Assembly (NCBI GenBank): GCA_003427395.1
Contig: BFEA01000025.1
Location: 1,490,169 to 1,532,664 of the forward strand
Direction of reading: 5' to 3'
Source of the DNA: Chara braunii
Taxonomy: Eukaryota > Streptophyta > Charophyceae > Charales > Characeae
DNA: 42,496 nt
This document shows, piece after piece, positions 1 to 9,027 of the stretch. The notes under the pieces were generated by a model that had not been told where the DNA came from, did not search any database, and saw only the letters and a program-made list of their open reading frames with translations. Numbering within the stretch: position 1 is the first letter of the stretch; every line of letters starts with the position of its first letter. The position numbers were made by a program, and so were the translations under genes.

Positions 1-22
1 TTTTTTTTTTTCTTTTTTTTTT
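1..22. repeat. T-rich homopolymer tract at window edge
   Basis: A run of T interrupted by one C opens the window. Similar tracts follow at 731-746 (16 A) and 882-901 (20 A, preceded by C and eight T). They could be slippage-prone simple repeats or tails of small retroposed sequences; no flanking duplication was identified. Confidence 0.8.
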
Positions 23-213
23 GCTGCCATCCGATCTCAGCATCTCACGGCCGCGCTCTGGCCACGTTGGAAAATACAAGAAAGGAAGACTAAACTTCCG
101 CGATCCCGATCGGGACCGGGGAGTTGCAGAACTGCTGGGGCCTTCTTCATTTGTCTAATAGCAAGCTCCCCATTGATTGGCCAGTGGAGTGTATAGTTAT
201 TAGTTACGTCGGC

Positions 214-310
214 CTTCCCCCAAATACCACACACCCTCATCATGACTGTATTCAGCCGGGAAAGTTGCTTGTGTACACTCGTCATCAGGGTGCGTTGTGT
301 TCGGGGGAAG
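214..310. repeat. Imperfect inverted repeat, about 30-bp arms
   Basis: The arm at 214-246 is the near reverse complement of 281-310. Both share a CTTCCCCC end and a CACCCT core and differ by small gaps and substitutions. The loop is about 34 nt. It lies just left of a second, longer inverted repeat (389-548), so the pair may belong to one fold-back element. No transposase and no clear terminal repeats are visible. Confidence 0.6.
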
Positions 311-388
311 ACGGTAGCCGTGATCAGCGGAGAAAACCCCACCAATGAAGGGACGTGAACCTGGACTCTGTGCAAATCCCGACTGGGC

Positions 389-548
389 CGAGGTCCCACT
401 AGCAAAGAGGATTAGATTGAATGCCTGAATCTGGACGATTTCGTGGATAGGTGCAGAAAATCGAGATTGAACTACATTTCTGCACCTGTGCTTAAAACAC
501 ACCCAGATTCAGGAGCTCAATCCAATCCCCTTTGCTGGTGGGACCTCG
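389..548. repeat. Long inverted repeat, 46-bp arms
   Basis: 389-434 matches the reverse complement of 503-548 at about 40 of 46 positions, counted by eye without gaps. Inside the loop is a perfect 10-bp pair, GGTGCAGAAA at 450-459 against TTTCTGCACC at 477-486. This nested fold suggests a MITE or fold-back element, or an inverted-duplication scar. Element ends and target duplications were not found. Confidence 0.7.
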
Positions 549-913
549 CCCCTGGTTGGGACAGACGGGCGACTTCGTCCATGCCGAACGATTACGTCGT
601 CCGTCGGATTCGCGCGAAATCTCCGGCCAGGAGAATTTGAATTTATGTTGTCGTAGAGACATATACCGCACGATGCCCGTCAGAGAGACGACAGACGAGA
701 AAAGAAGCAGAGAGCCGTTGTTTAATTAAGAAAAAAAAAAAAAAAAGCTCACGGGAAAAAAAAACAAGACCGTAATCTTGTGAAGAGGGTAGTAAAGTTT
801 GATAGAATGGATAGGAGGGTAGGAAAAGTTTCTTGTTTTTACTTTACTAACTTTCGTGATGAATATTTTTTATTTTTTTTCAAAAAAAAAAAAAAAAAAA
901 AGTGTTAATCACT

Positions 914-1112
914 TGCTTTTGACAGAAGTAGGAAAGTTTATTTGCCCAACGAGCAGGCCGCTATAGGTGCTTTTGACAGAAGTGAATCCTTTTTTTTTCT
1001 TCTTCTTTTTTTTTTTTTCTTCTTTTTTTTAAAGCTGAATCTAGGATAGCCTGGAAAGGATAGTTGGGGAAAGATGGATCCCTCACAAGTCGAGCAGGCC
1101 GCTATAGGTGCT
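914..1112 (+). repeat. Short interspersed direct repeats
   Basis: A 16-bp word, TGCTTTTGACAGAAGT, occurs at 914-929 and 968-983. A 22-bp word containing GCAGGCCGCTATAGG occurs at 950-971 and 1091-1112. The stretches between are pyrimidine-rich simple sequence. This looks like local duplication; no coding potential is supported. Confidence 0.75.
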
Positions 1113-1213
1113 ACATTTGAGACTAGTGTGAAGACCCAATTTTGAATAAGAGACCAGCAGCAAGATTCTGTTTTGTGCTGTAATTTCACAAGATTACGGG
1201 TCTCTTTAGCCAC

Positions 1214-1616
1214 TCCTAAAAATTCCTGTTTTTAGGATTGCATCGTCGTTGCACGCGATCCTAAATCCGATTTCGAGATCGAAAATGTGAAAACGGCTTT
1301 AGGACGAATCCTAAAGAATTTAGGATTCCCCAGGCAAATTCTTCCTAAATTTTTCAGTAGCCCCCGACCTACTGAAATCTTTAGAATTCCCGCGTTTGAC
1401 GGAGTCCTGGCGACGTGCGCATGGCACGGTTGTCTTGGACTCCTGGTGCACCCTATTGGCTGAAACCCTGAAGCAGACTTTTTTTCTTTTATTTTTTTCT
1501 TTTTAATTACGACTTTCTTTTAGGACTGGTCCTAAACGATGGTCTTTTAGGAATGCGTGTAACCACGACGCACGAAATCCTTAAAAACCTTTCGGACTGT
1601 CCTAAAAATTTTAGGA
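1214..1616. repeat. Cluster of hairpins with a TCCTAAA / TTTAGGA core
   Basis: At least five inverted repeats use the same core. They are TCCTAAAAA/TTTTTAGGA (1214-1237, 6-nt loop), CTTTAGGA/TCCTAAAG (1297-1316, loop CGAA), TCCTAAA/TTTAGGA overlapping the last, TTTAGGAC/GTCCTAAA (1519-1536, 2-nt loop) and TCCTAAAA/TTTTAGGA (1600-1616, 1-nt loop). Further single cores lie between them. The density is well beyond chance for about 400 bp. No gene is apparent. Confidence 0.75.
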
Positions 1617-1639
1617 TTCTTTTAGGAGTGTCTAACGAG

Positions 1640-1819
1640 ACCCTATCTCGACCTGTTAGGATGCCCTTTTGACCAGCTTCAAGGTTTGTTTGGAAGAGTT
1701 CTTTCAGATTGAACTCCATGGATCTGAAGTGGAGGGAAGCTCTAGATGGTAATGGCGGCGCCAGTGTTTTCCGGCCTCTTTTTCCATATGATTAACGAAA
1801 TGTTGAATTCTTCGGGGGG

Positions 1820-1857
<38 letters not shown>

Positions 1858-2180
1858 AACACGAAGAGAGACGGGCAGACAGACAAGAGGATGTGCAGCT
1901 AGACAGTACAAAAAGGGGCTCGAGAAATGGGCAAAACGAGAGTGAATCTTTGGCCAGAACATGGAAAGATACACCACCATGATTTTTGTCTTTTATGCAC
2001 GTCCAGAGTGGTGGAAGGAGGTCCAAATTTCCTTCTTTTCGGTAAAGATCGTAGATTTTGCATTTGGAAAAAAAAACAAAAAGATCTGTAATGAACCCAG
2101 ACTGGAAGATACTTGTCAGACTTAGAAGTACAAGTTGACTCAGATCTTCACAGTGTCTCCAATAATAGTGAGGGGCTCGC
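1640..2180. other. Stretch without recognised gene
   Basis: Apart from the G6A37 tract at 1814-1856 nothing is recognisable. Long reading frames on the minus strand run through poly-F encoded by the homopolymer and are not credible genes. Confidence 0.6.
1814..1856. repeat. G6A37 homopolymer
   Basis: Six G are followed directly by 37 A. This is the longest homopolymer in the window and a likely site of assembly length error. It could be a retroposon tail, but no upstream SINE or LINE sequence was recognised. Confidence 0.9.
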
Positions 2181-2253
2181 TCCTTGGGGCGTCCTTGGGG
2201 CCGAAGGAAGTTTCCTTGGGGGTTTTCAAGGAAATTTCCGCCATCGTTCCACC

Positions 2254-2294
2254 TGTCCTCGGGGATGTCGCCCGAGGACATTTCCTTCGAAGGA
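2254..2294. repeat. 10-bp stem-loop plus 12-bp palindrome
   Basis: TGTCCTCGGG (2254-2263) pairs perfectly with CCCGAGGACA (2271-2280) across a 7-nt loop. A 12-bp perfect palindrome, TCCTTCGAAGGA, follows at 2283-2294. It belongs to a structured stretch that continues to 2772. Confidence 0.8.
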
Positions 2295-2432
2295 TGTCAG
2301 ACAAGAAAAAAGAAAAGAAAAAAAAATCCAAATGTGTTTGAGGCCTTCAGCCAATAGGGTGCCGCCACGATCCAGATTCTTGGTGGTAACGTCTCTCTAC
2401 CCATGTGCCCGCTCCTCTCCGTGAAACGAGGA

Positions 2433-2478
2433 TTCCTTTTGCCCAAGGGACCTCGTGAGGTCCCTTGGGCAAAAGGAA
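2433..2478. repeat. Perfect 22-bp inverted repeat with 2-nt centre
   Basis: 2433-2454 is the exact reverse complement of 2457-2478, separated only by GT. The core word is GCCCAAGGGACCTC. Such a near-seamless palindrome can extrude a cruciform or, if transcribed, give a very stable hairpin. It is not a rho-independent terminator, as no T-run follows and the context is eukaryotic. Confidence 0.92.
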
Positions 2479-2505
2479 GAAATGGCTGGGAACAGGCGGC
2501 CTCCT

Positions 2506-2772
2506 GGTACCTAAGTACCGGTGTGGAAAGGCCGGCCTCTATGCTGCGAGGCCGAGCCGTGATCTTGACGATTCAGATCAGACCGGCGGGCGGCAGCCTC
2601 AAGAGCGCCGCCAGGCCCAACGGTAATGTCGTTTGGGCCTGCCCGTCTGGTCTGGTCCTAATTGTGGCCTAAAGGCCAACCGGTGGGCCTACAGTGGCAC
2701 CTCCGGTCTAAAGGTCCGGCCTTGGGCCTGGACCGGCCTCTGAACCCCTATCTGTCGGGCCTAACCGGCCCG
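2506..2772. repeat. GC-rich multi-hairpin block
   Basis: Consecutive small hairpins fill this block. GGTAC-ctaa-GTACC lies at 2506-2519. An outer stem joins 2579-2591 to 2641-2654 and encloses AGGCCCAA/TTGGGCCT (2613-2640) and a smaller GC hairpin, giving a three-way-junction shape. Then come GGCC-taaa-GGCC (2666-2677), GGTCC/GGACC (2713-2734) and CGGGCC/GGCCCG (2756-2772). Several loops read CTAA, TAAA or TAAC. The function is unknown. Confidence 0.65.
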
Positions 2773-3047
2773 TGTGGTGTGACACAGTGTGTAACAGTTA
2801 CTCTCTTGGTGGTCATTGCTTATCTCTTCCACCCTCCTATTGTCTATTCCCCCTCCACTCTCTTCGTCTATTGGTAACGAGACCTTGTATCAGATATCAC
2901 TTTCAGGGGCTCGTTCGACACTCCTCGGGCGCGTACTTCATCTTCTTCTTATTCAGATTGGAGACTTTGATACGAGTTGAACAGAGATCAGTGTTGGACT
3001 TCGGCGGTAAGAGGCTGTGGTACTTACCGGATTCGAGACTTGGAGAT

Positions 3048-3470
3048 TGTTGGGATTGATACTTGGCGGCATCACAGATTGGATACCGGTTACATTAGGA
3101 CTCTGTACCTCCGACATTGGTGACTTATTGTCCACGACACTTTGATCTTGTTCAATGACATTTTGGACTACCATATCGGTGACCTACTGGATTTTATCTC
3201 GGTGACATCTGGCGCTGCCTACATCTCCCACCTCCTTCGTCTCTCCTCCCACCTTTCATCTGTGCATGGTTGTACGGGGCCTGAGCATCGTCTATGATTG
3301 GCTCAGACCGCACCATCTCACGATTGTTTGTGTGTTGAGTGGTCTCTGTATTAGTTCAGTCTATGTGAGTCAGTCCATTTATCAGACTTCCGCTGCATAC
3401 ATGCTCATCCTATACTGGTTGATCTTTGGTTCTGCCCATACTTGTTGAAGTATTCACGAGTATGCAACAG
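3048..3470 (+). mobile_element. Probable copia-type LTR (solo or truncated)
   Basis: The right edge is set by a canonical plant copia primer-binding site three bases further on. The left edge at 3048 is chosen because TGTTG there mirrors the CAACA at 3466-3470, the usual short LTR inverted repeat, giving a 423-bp LTR. A left edge further upstream cannot be excluded. No copia gag-pol follows, so the element is truncated or non-autonomous. Repeated GGTGAC words lie inside the LTR. Confidence 0.55.
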
Positions 3471-3473
3471 TTT

Positions 3474-3486
3474 TGGTATCAGAGCA
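3474..3486 (+). other. Primer-binding site, initiator Met-tRNA type
   Basis: TGGTATCAGAGCA is the standard PBS of plant Ty1/copia elements and is complementary to the 3' end of initiator methionine tRNA. It begins three bases after the CAACA that would close the LTR, as expected for reverse-transcription priming. Confidence 0.85.
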
Positions 3487-3596
3487 GACCAACTAATGGA
3501 TCTGCTCACAAGGTAATTCTGATTAGCGAATAGATTGCTTATTCGATTTTCCAAATCCGTTCTGCATTACTATCGAGAGTCAAAGTTGCAATTTTT

Positions 3597-3755
3597 GTTT
3601 TAATTCGGTATTCCGTTTTAATTCTAGATTCCGATTTTCAATTCGGGATTCTGTTTTAAATTTGGTATTCTGTTTTAATTCGGTATTCTGATTTTAATTC
3701 GGTATTCTGTTTAAATCGGTATTCTGTTTTAATTCGGTATTCTGATTTCAATTGC
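3597..3755 (+). repeat. About 18-bp tandem repeat array (GGTATTCTGTTTTAATTC)
   Basis: About nine imperfect copies of GGTATTCTGTTTTAATTC run head to tail just downstream of the copia-type PBS, so they would lie in the 5' untranslated leader of that element. Units vary by one or two bases and small indels. Confidence 0.85.
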
Positions 3756-3759
3756 AATC

Positions 3760-4380
3760 AGACTGGCATACTTCGTCACTTCACATGCATATAAACAGAT
3801 GGTGAATCACACTGGCGCCTAGCGCCCAACTCAACGCTCGAGGATATGGGAACCAAGACACAGTTCAGATGCAAGCTCGCTTCAATAGGCTATGGTGCAT
3901 CAGCACCCACTCATCGCAACTCTCGTCACTGTGTCCAACACCACTGTTCACTTCACACATCAACTCCGGATCACCCTGGATACCCCACGTGCACACTCTG
4001 CACACACACGAATGCACACCTATTACTAACTATGGCAGCTATGGCCGCCAGCTAACTCTACTCTACAAGCAGCTATGGCTGCGCTAACTCCCTCTAGCCC
4101 ACTTCGACTTCAGGCTCCTCTGCAGACCACCTCGCACAAGTCACCGTGGCAGCGCTTCCGCATGGCTTCCGCAGGAATGAATGAATGGCTGTGCGCTGCC
4201 TCTTGATTTATACTTCTCTAACTCGTTGGTCTGCCCCTTTCCGTCGGCCCATGGTACACACAGTCCCCTATGGTACTTGCTGGACTGGACTGGGACTGAC
4301 TGGATTGTACCGCTGACTGCATGGGGACGCACTGCTAACCTACTGCTATCGTACTGCGAACGTACTGCAGTTGGTCCACC
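3760..4380. other. Stretch without recognised gene
   Basis: Short frames on both strands have no recognisable domain. This is probably the residual body of the truncated copia-type element or unrelated intergenic DNA. Confidence 0.5.
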
Positions 4381-4382
4381 AA

Positions 4383-4411
4383 TTGCCCACTTGCCCACTT
4401 GCCCACTTGCC
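4383..4411 (+). repeat. 8-bp tandem repeat TTGCCCAC
   Basis: The 8-bp word is repeated three full times plus five bases without error. Confidence 0.95.
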
Positions 4412-4484
4412 TCAGTCTAAAACGTGAGCAAGCTGCGAAAGGCCACTTCCAGACCTTCCAGAAGTCTGTGGACTTGGCCTTTCG

Positions 4485-4577
4485 GGACTGTAGCAGCTAC
4501 GACCTTGACCTTTGAGGACTGTAGCAGCTACGACTTTGACCCTTCAGGACATCTAGAGCTACGACTTCTGGAACTCT
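4485..4577 (+). repeat. 31-bp tandem repeat, three units
   Basis: Units start at 4485, 4516 and 4547. The first two share GGACTGTAGCAGCTACGAC and the third is diverged but keeps GAGCTACGACTT. Each unit contains the small palindrome TAGCAGCTA. Confidence 0.85.
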
Positions 4578-4715
4578 CTAAGACCTCTACTCGACAGGTC
4601 TACAGATCGAATCCCTATGTCCACACAGTCCTACGACAGACAAACAACAACTCACGAAACACAGGTCACAGGTTCAAATACTCAGGGGTCAACTCGGTAC
4701 TGTACATGGGTAAGG

Positions 4716-4796
4716 TAAGGTCTGGGGATCGAACCCTGGGATCTGCATCTGCCTCTGCAAAGGTGAAAACCGTTTCACTCCCGCTGGCCTAAATTC
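4716..4796 (-). other. tRNA-like relic or SINE head
   Basis: On the minus strand, TAGGCCAGCGG (4791-4781) matches the pol III A-box consensus TRGCNNAGYGG at 10 of 11 positions. GGTTCGATCCC (4735-4725) is an exact B box with a partly paired T-arm. The A-to-B start spacing of 56 nt is longer than in a simple tRNA, so a tRNA-derived SINE or pseudogene is more likely than a working tRNA. No complete cloverleaf could be drawn. Confidence 0.4.
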
Positions 4797-5145
4797 GAGG
4801 TCCTCCGAGAGTAACTCATTTTAAGGCAGGACCTTTACCTTTCTTATCTCTCTCGTAGGCTCTAACTGTGTCGGGAGCTGTATCTAGAAGTTCCGTTCTA
4901 GTAAACCAGCGGTCGTCCTCGGGCTCCTGATAAGCGGATCGAACCTTATATTGTTTCTGTGGACGACCTCTACCTCCTGTTCTGAATACATCTTCACCTG
5001 CCGTCAATGTCATATCTTCCGTCCGTGTCTGGGGGGATCATGGATCTCCTAGATGGAAACTGTTGACTCGTGACAGCCGTGACCCCTTCCAATGGATTCA
5101 GAAAGATGATCTACGCAGAATCCCGGTACTAGGGATGATGGCGGC

Positions 5146-5175
5146 GGGCGCAGCGCGGCCGGGAGCGCTGCGCCC
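5146..5175. repeat. Perfect 11-bp GC hairpin
   Basis: GGGCGCAGCGC (5146-5156) pairs perfectly with GCGCTGCGCCC (5165-5175) over an 8-nt loop. Confidence 0.85.
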
Positions 5176-6820
5176 CACCTGCGCAGTCGAACCGAACGGC
5201 ACCCGGCAACAACAGGCGGTGGAGTGGCGCGAAGTCATGCGGTGCCGGGCGGTAACAAGCGGTGGAGCAGCGCGATCTCGGAGGAGAGGGTTTGGGGTGG
5301 TGGGAGGTGGAGGATGAGAGGCTTGGAGTGATGGCTATGGGTGGATTGGTGATGTGGGTGGTGCAGCGTGCGGACAGGTTGGGGTTGCTATGAGGAGGCT
5401 GCTGGTGAAGGGTTGTGATGGGTAGGGCTGCCAGCATCATCATGGATCAAACTCTTATTCGAGCCACAGGATACGGGATGCCATGCGTCGAACGCGAAGG
5501 TGAGGGTGATGGACCAGCTTGGATAGGTAAGTGTTTTCATGATGGTATTACTCCATGGATCTTCTTAGTTTGGTTGGTACGTGTGGGGGATTGCTTGGTG
5601 CCGCGATCTGCCTGCGTCACAGGCTGACGGGGTTGAGATTGGGGAAGGGGCTGTTGCGCCATGCGTCTGGTGAACGGCTCCGATGAGGTCTCCCTGTGCT
5701 ACGTGTTAGATGCCTCATGCGCCCCGTTTTGAAGGGTGAGGACGTCGAGGGGCGCGAGGGCGATGGTTCCCGCGAGGTAGGGGTGTCGTCACATGCGAGT
5801 GAAGGGGGAAGGGAGGGGAGAGGAGGAGAGGATTCATGGAGGAGTCTTTCTTGGTGTTTTCTTAGCATGGCATACTCACTTTTGATCCTCATGATTACGG
5901 ACGCGTTGATTCCTGGATTTTGTTACAAATATTTTCGAGATTGATCTTTTAATCCCATCAATTCAGAAAGGATAAGTATGTAACCCTTGATGCTCACCAA
6001 ATGATGATGATCTAATTAGGTTTTCTGAATTGTGTCTTCTCTATTCTGAATTTCTGGTTCGAGTGTCGAAGACGTATTCTCGACATTTTTAATGTTGATG
6101 ATCTGATTCAGTTTTTTTTGTATGGTTTCTGGAAAATAACTTCTTATACTTTTTCGTGCTATACATCTTCGCTAAGATTTCTCACATCGTGGTTTGGGAA
6201 TCAGATTCGAAAATCCGTTATGGATATATAAGCCTAATTTTCGTATAATTTCTCGTGATTTTTGTCACTCGGGAGTCTTCCTTATCATTGATCTTATGGT
6301 CTTGTTTTTTTCTTGATTTATGATACAAACTCGTTTCTAATCGTCGATGCCTAAAAGTGAGCTTCTGCAGTTTTTTAAATCCTATGATTACTAATCATAA
6401 CACCGTGCGGTAAATTTTGATTCGGATTGGCCTGTTAATTCCAACTTCCTGGTCTTGAGGGGGGTAACTGTGGCTTGCTGTGTATGCCTCTGGTGTCTTC
6501 CTTGAGGGTTGGAGCCTCCCCCCGTGAGGGTTTCACAAGGTGGGAGGTCTTATTCTCGGAGGGGGGTGGAGGTATTAAGGGATTGTTGTCTCTTAGCCAG
6601 ACTGATTTAGGGTCGGATCAGTACTGGCGGGTGGGGAGAGAAGGCAAGGGGGTGGCTGCTAATAGCAGTGTTAGAATCTTTTGAGGAGTGATTTCCAGGG
6701 CTACACAGTGAGCCGAAGGGGGGGGGGGGGGAGCTAGGTTTGAAGGAAGGAAGGTAGTAAGGGGATTTTCAACAGCAAAGGCTGTTTGTTTGAGTAAGTA
6801 GGTCAGAAGGACGAGGCTGG

Positions 6821-7507
6821 GACGACACAGGCCGGTGCTGGAGCCACTGCTCTGTAACCCAGGGAGAGCTTGAGGCCTGGGAAGTTATAACGAGGGTGGA
6901 AGGCATAACCAGATCGCCCGACATAGCTGGCGCTGGGGTATTGACCCTCTAACCTGCTTAGGGGCTTGCCGCTACGGGAATTGTCGAGGGAGGAAGGCAT
7001 TTCGTGTCCGTCAGAGCTAGGTTGATCGGTACTGGGGAGGGTTGTGGTGCCCTGTTACCCTAGGAGAAGGGGGTATGAGATCAAGTGAGTTCTGGTACGT
7101 GGGACGAAAGCTTGGACCGACGCTCCATCTGTTGGAAGGGGGAATCGATAATAGTGGACAATTTTAGTTTTGCCTCGCCCGTTCTTATATTTTTTAAGAC
7201 ACTTTTTGAATGTCCTAGAGAGATTTGGGTGCTTAGTGGTACTAGGATGTTTTTAGGACTTAGGGATCCCTACCGACTCGTCTTACGTGGCGTCATCGCT
7301 GTTGTACTCGAGACCTGCGATTGTTCGATGCCAGAACGACGCTGACCGGAGCTGGGGTGTTGCCTTGTAACCTGGGATGCAGGAGCGTGAGGTCTGGTAG
7401 AGAGATCTGGGGAGGTCTTGGGGGGGGTTCCCTCGGGACAACTAAGGGTTGCTGCCGGGACGACGCTGGCCGGAGCTGGGGTGAGTTACGTTGCCCTGTA
7501 ACCCAGC
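6821..7507 (+). repeat. Diverged direct-repeat family (four members)
   Basis: A motif of about 45 bp built on GACGCTGGCCGGAGCTGGGG followed by TTGCCCTGTAACCC appears at 7458-7507 and 7335-7376. More diverged forms are at 6821-6866 and 7025-7064. Spacing is irregular (about 120-310 bp). No function is recognised. Confidence 0.55.
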
Positions 7508-8000
7508 AGAAAGTGGGGGTGTGAGACCTGGAAGAGAGCGACAGAAGTGTACGACAGTTTTGGAGAACGTTGGAAGGGTGTGTGTGGGTTTTCAAAGTTC
7601 TTGGAACAATCGTTGGACCTCTGTGGCCTATTCTCTTGCTTCTGGAACGATGGTAAAAGTTAATAAGGTGAGTGGGAGAAGATGGTGGGTTATCACACAT
7701 CTTACCAGTGAGGGGGCTAGCTGGTAGGATGAGAGTATGGCATATTAGCAGCAGTAGAGATGGTGGTTCTGCTGCAGTCAGTCTTGCCGGAGTGAGGCAA
7801 AGCGGATCGATGGGGCTTTTTCCGAGTCGTTTCTGAATTTTTTCATGAAGTTGTCATAAACATGTATGAAGTAGCTTTAATAGTTCTGAGTTACAGTCGG
7901 GTAATGGTCCCGGTATCTCAAAAATATTTCTAGTAGTTCCTTGTCTGATTTTCTTGAAATTGTCTGATGAAGTTTTCTGAAGTTTTTTTAACATACTCGT

Positions 8001-8076
8001 TATGGGACGTTGGGCCCGGTTCCCAGTTTGTGCCAATTAGTAAGGATGGTTGTATCTATGGGACGCTGGACCCGGT
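8001..8076 (+). repeat. 20-bp direct repeat abutting the LTR end
   Basis: TATGGGACGTTGGGCCCGGT (8001-8020) is repeated with two changes at 8057-8076, ending exactly at the LTR terminus. It may be a local duplication in the insertion target. It is too long and imperfect for an ordinary 5-bp target-site duplication. Confidence 0.7.
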
Positions 8077-8540
8077 GTCGAGCGCATCGGTCCGGCACCG
8101 CACGCAGCAGCGCGGGACCCTCTCGGCCGCGTCACGCAGGAGTTGGACCAACCTCGTCACGAACACATAAGTGGATCTTCCTTAGGCCGCTCCGACCGAG
8201 TGCGCCAGCCATACCTCTCGCGAGCCCCTACGACAGGATAGGGCCTACGCGAGGCACAACTTACCTCCACCTTACGGGAGTTGTTACCTCCTTTCGGTGG
8301 GCGTATCCCCGCAGAGTTACTAGTCTACAGTACGAAAGCTAATCAATTGCAATCGCAGAGGTGGACCAGCCGAGGGCGTTTCCCGTTCGCTGTAGCATAG
8401 AAGGTACGCGCGGTAATACGCCTATCGGACCCTCGCGCGAGCTGACATCTTGGGGGGCTGAAATCCCAAGCGCGACTCGACGTCGGTCGACTGGGACGCA
8501 TCCCACACACCACGCGCACACCACTCTATCAACCACAAAA

Positions 8541-8572
8541 CAACAACACACACACGCACATACATACACACG
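8541..8572 (+). repeat. CA-rich microsatellite in LTR
   Basis: An irregular (CA)n run with CATA interruptions. The same site in the other LTR copies (about 22213-22236 and 38340-38364) has different lengths, as expected of a microsatellite. Confidence 0.85.
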
Positions 8573-8688
8573 TAACGACCCGCACGAACAACGCGACACA
8601 AATAATACGACAACGCTCCTAGCTCCTCGGTAGCCGTCCCATAACTTTCCACTGCGGAAATTAGGTGGGCGTCGCGCGCGAGACTCGG

Positions 8689-8695
8689 TATAAAG
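8689..8695 (+). promoter_or_regulatory. TATA-like box on + strand, conserved in three LTR copies
   Basis: GGTATAAAGCC is preserved at 8689-8695, 22356-22362 and 38482-38488 (core positions). It faces the same way as the strand on which the downstream hairpin array tolerates G:T pairs. Promoter activity is inference only. Confidence 0.3.
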
Positions 8696-8970
8696 CCGTG
8701 CGGACGCAGGACTATCTCATATCGACTCGCAATGCAAGCGTATGCAAGCAGTCGCAATGACGACGTACTATGTAGTACCCATACTCACGCGGTCCTCGTT
8801 AATCTCGAGGGTCGTATTCGACACTAGAGTGTCGGCTAACACGCGCCTTGAGGGTTAATCTCTCGACGTTGGACAACCGCCATGCGCGGTTGAAAACCAC
8901 ACACCCTCTTCTGCACCTTATGCAGAGCGGGTGGTACAGAGGTCCACGCCTGTGGTGGTAGTCGTCTCTC

Positions 8971-9027
8971 GCGGCCCTGGGGGTAAGTCCTCCCCGGGCC
9001 TAGTCGAAAGTCAAGGGGTTTGACTTT
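8971..9027. repeat. Two adjacent stem-loops in LTR
   Basis: GGCCCTGGGG/CCCCGGGCC (8971-9002, one bulge) is followed by AAAGTCAA/TTGACTTT (9007-9027, loop GGGGT). Both recur near 22640-22700 and 38765-38825 with small changes. Confidence 0.65.

Larger units (their letters stand above)
4816..8000. other. Intergenic stretch, no supported gene
   Basis: Short frames on both strands lack recognisable domains and overlap each other. 5940-6470 is AT-rich without coding signal. 6470-7700 is G-rich and contains a diverged direct-repeat family, annotated separately. A spliced host gene with small exons cannot be ruled out by eye. Confidence 0.5.

Noticed and set aside
1704-2281. Minus-strand frames of 60-179 aa with a poly-Phe run
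   Set aside because: The run is the A37 homopolymer read in reverse; other frames show the same, and no domain is present.
2433-2478. Rho-independent terminator
   Set aside because: No T-run follows and the setting is eukaryotic; kept only as a palindrome.
4816-5013. 65-aa minus-strand ORF with a basic end
   Set aside because: No recognisable family, not repeated elsewhere in the window and short enough to arise by chance.
5063-5443. Overlapping + and - frames rich in Gly, Arg, His and Pro
   Set aside because: GC-rich sequence opens both strands at once; no motif or homologous neighbour supports either.
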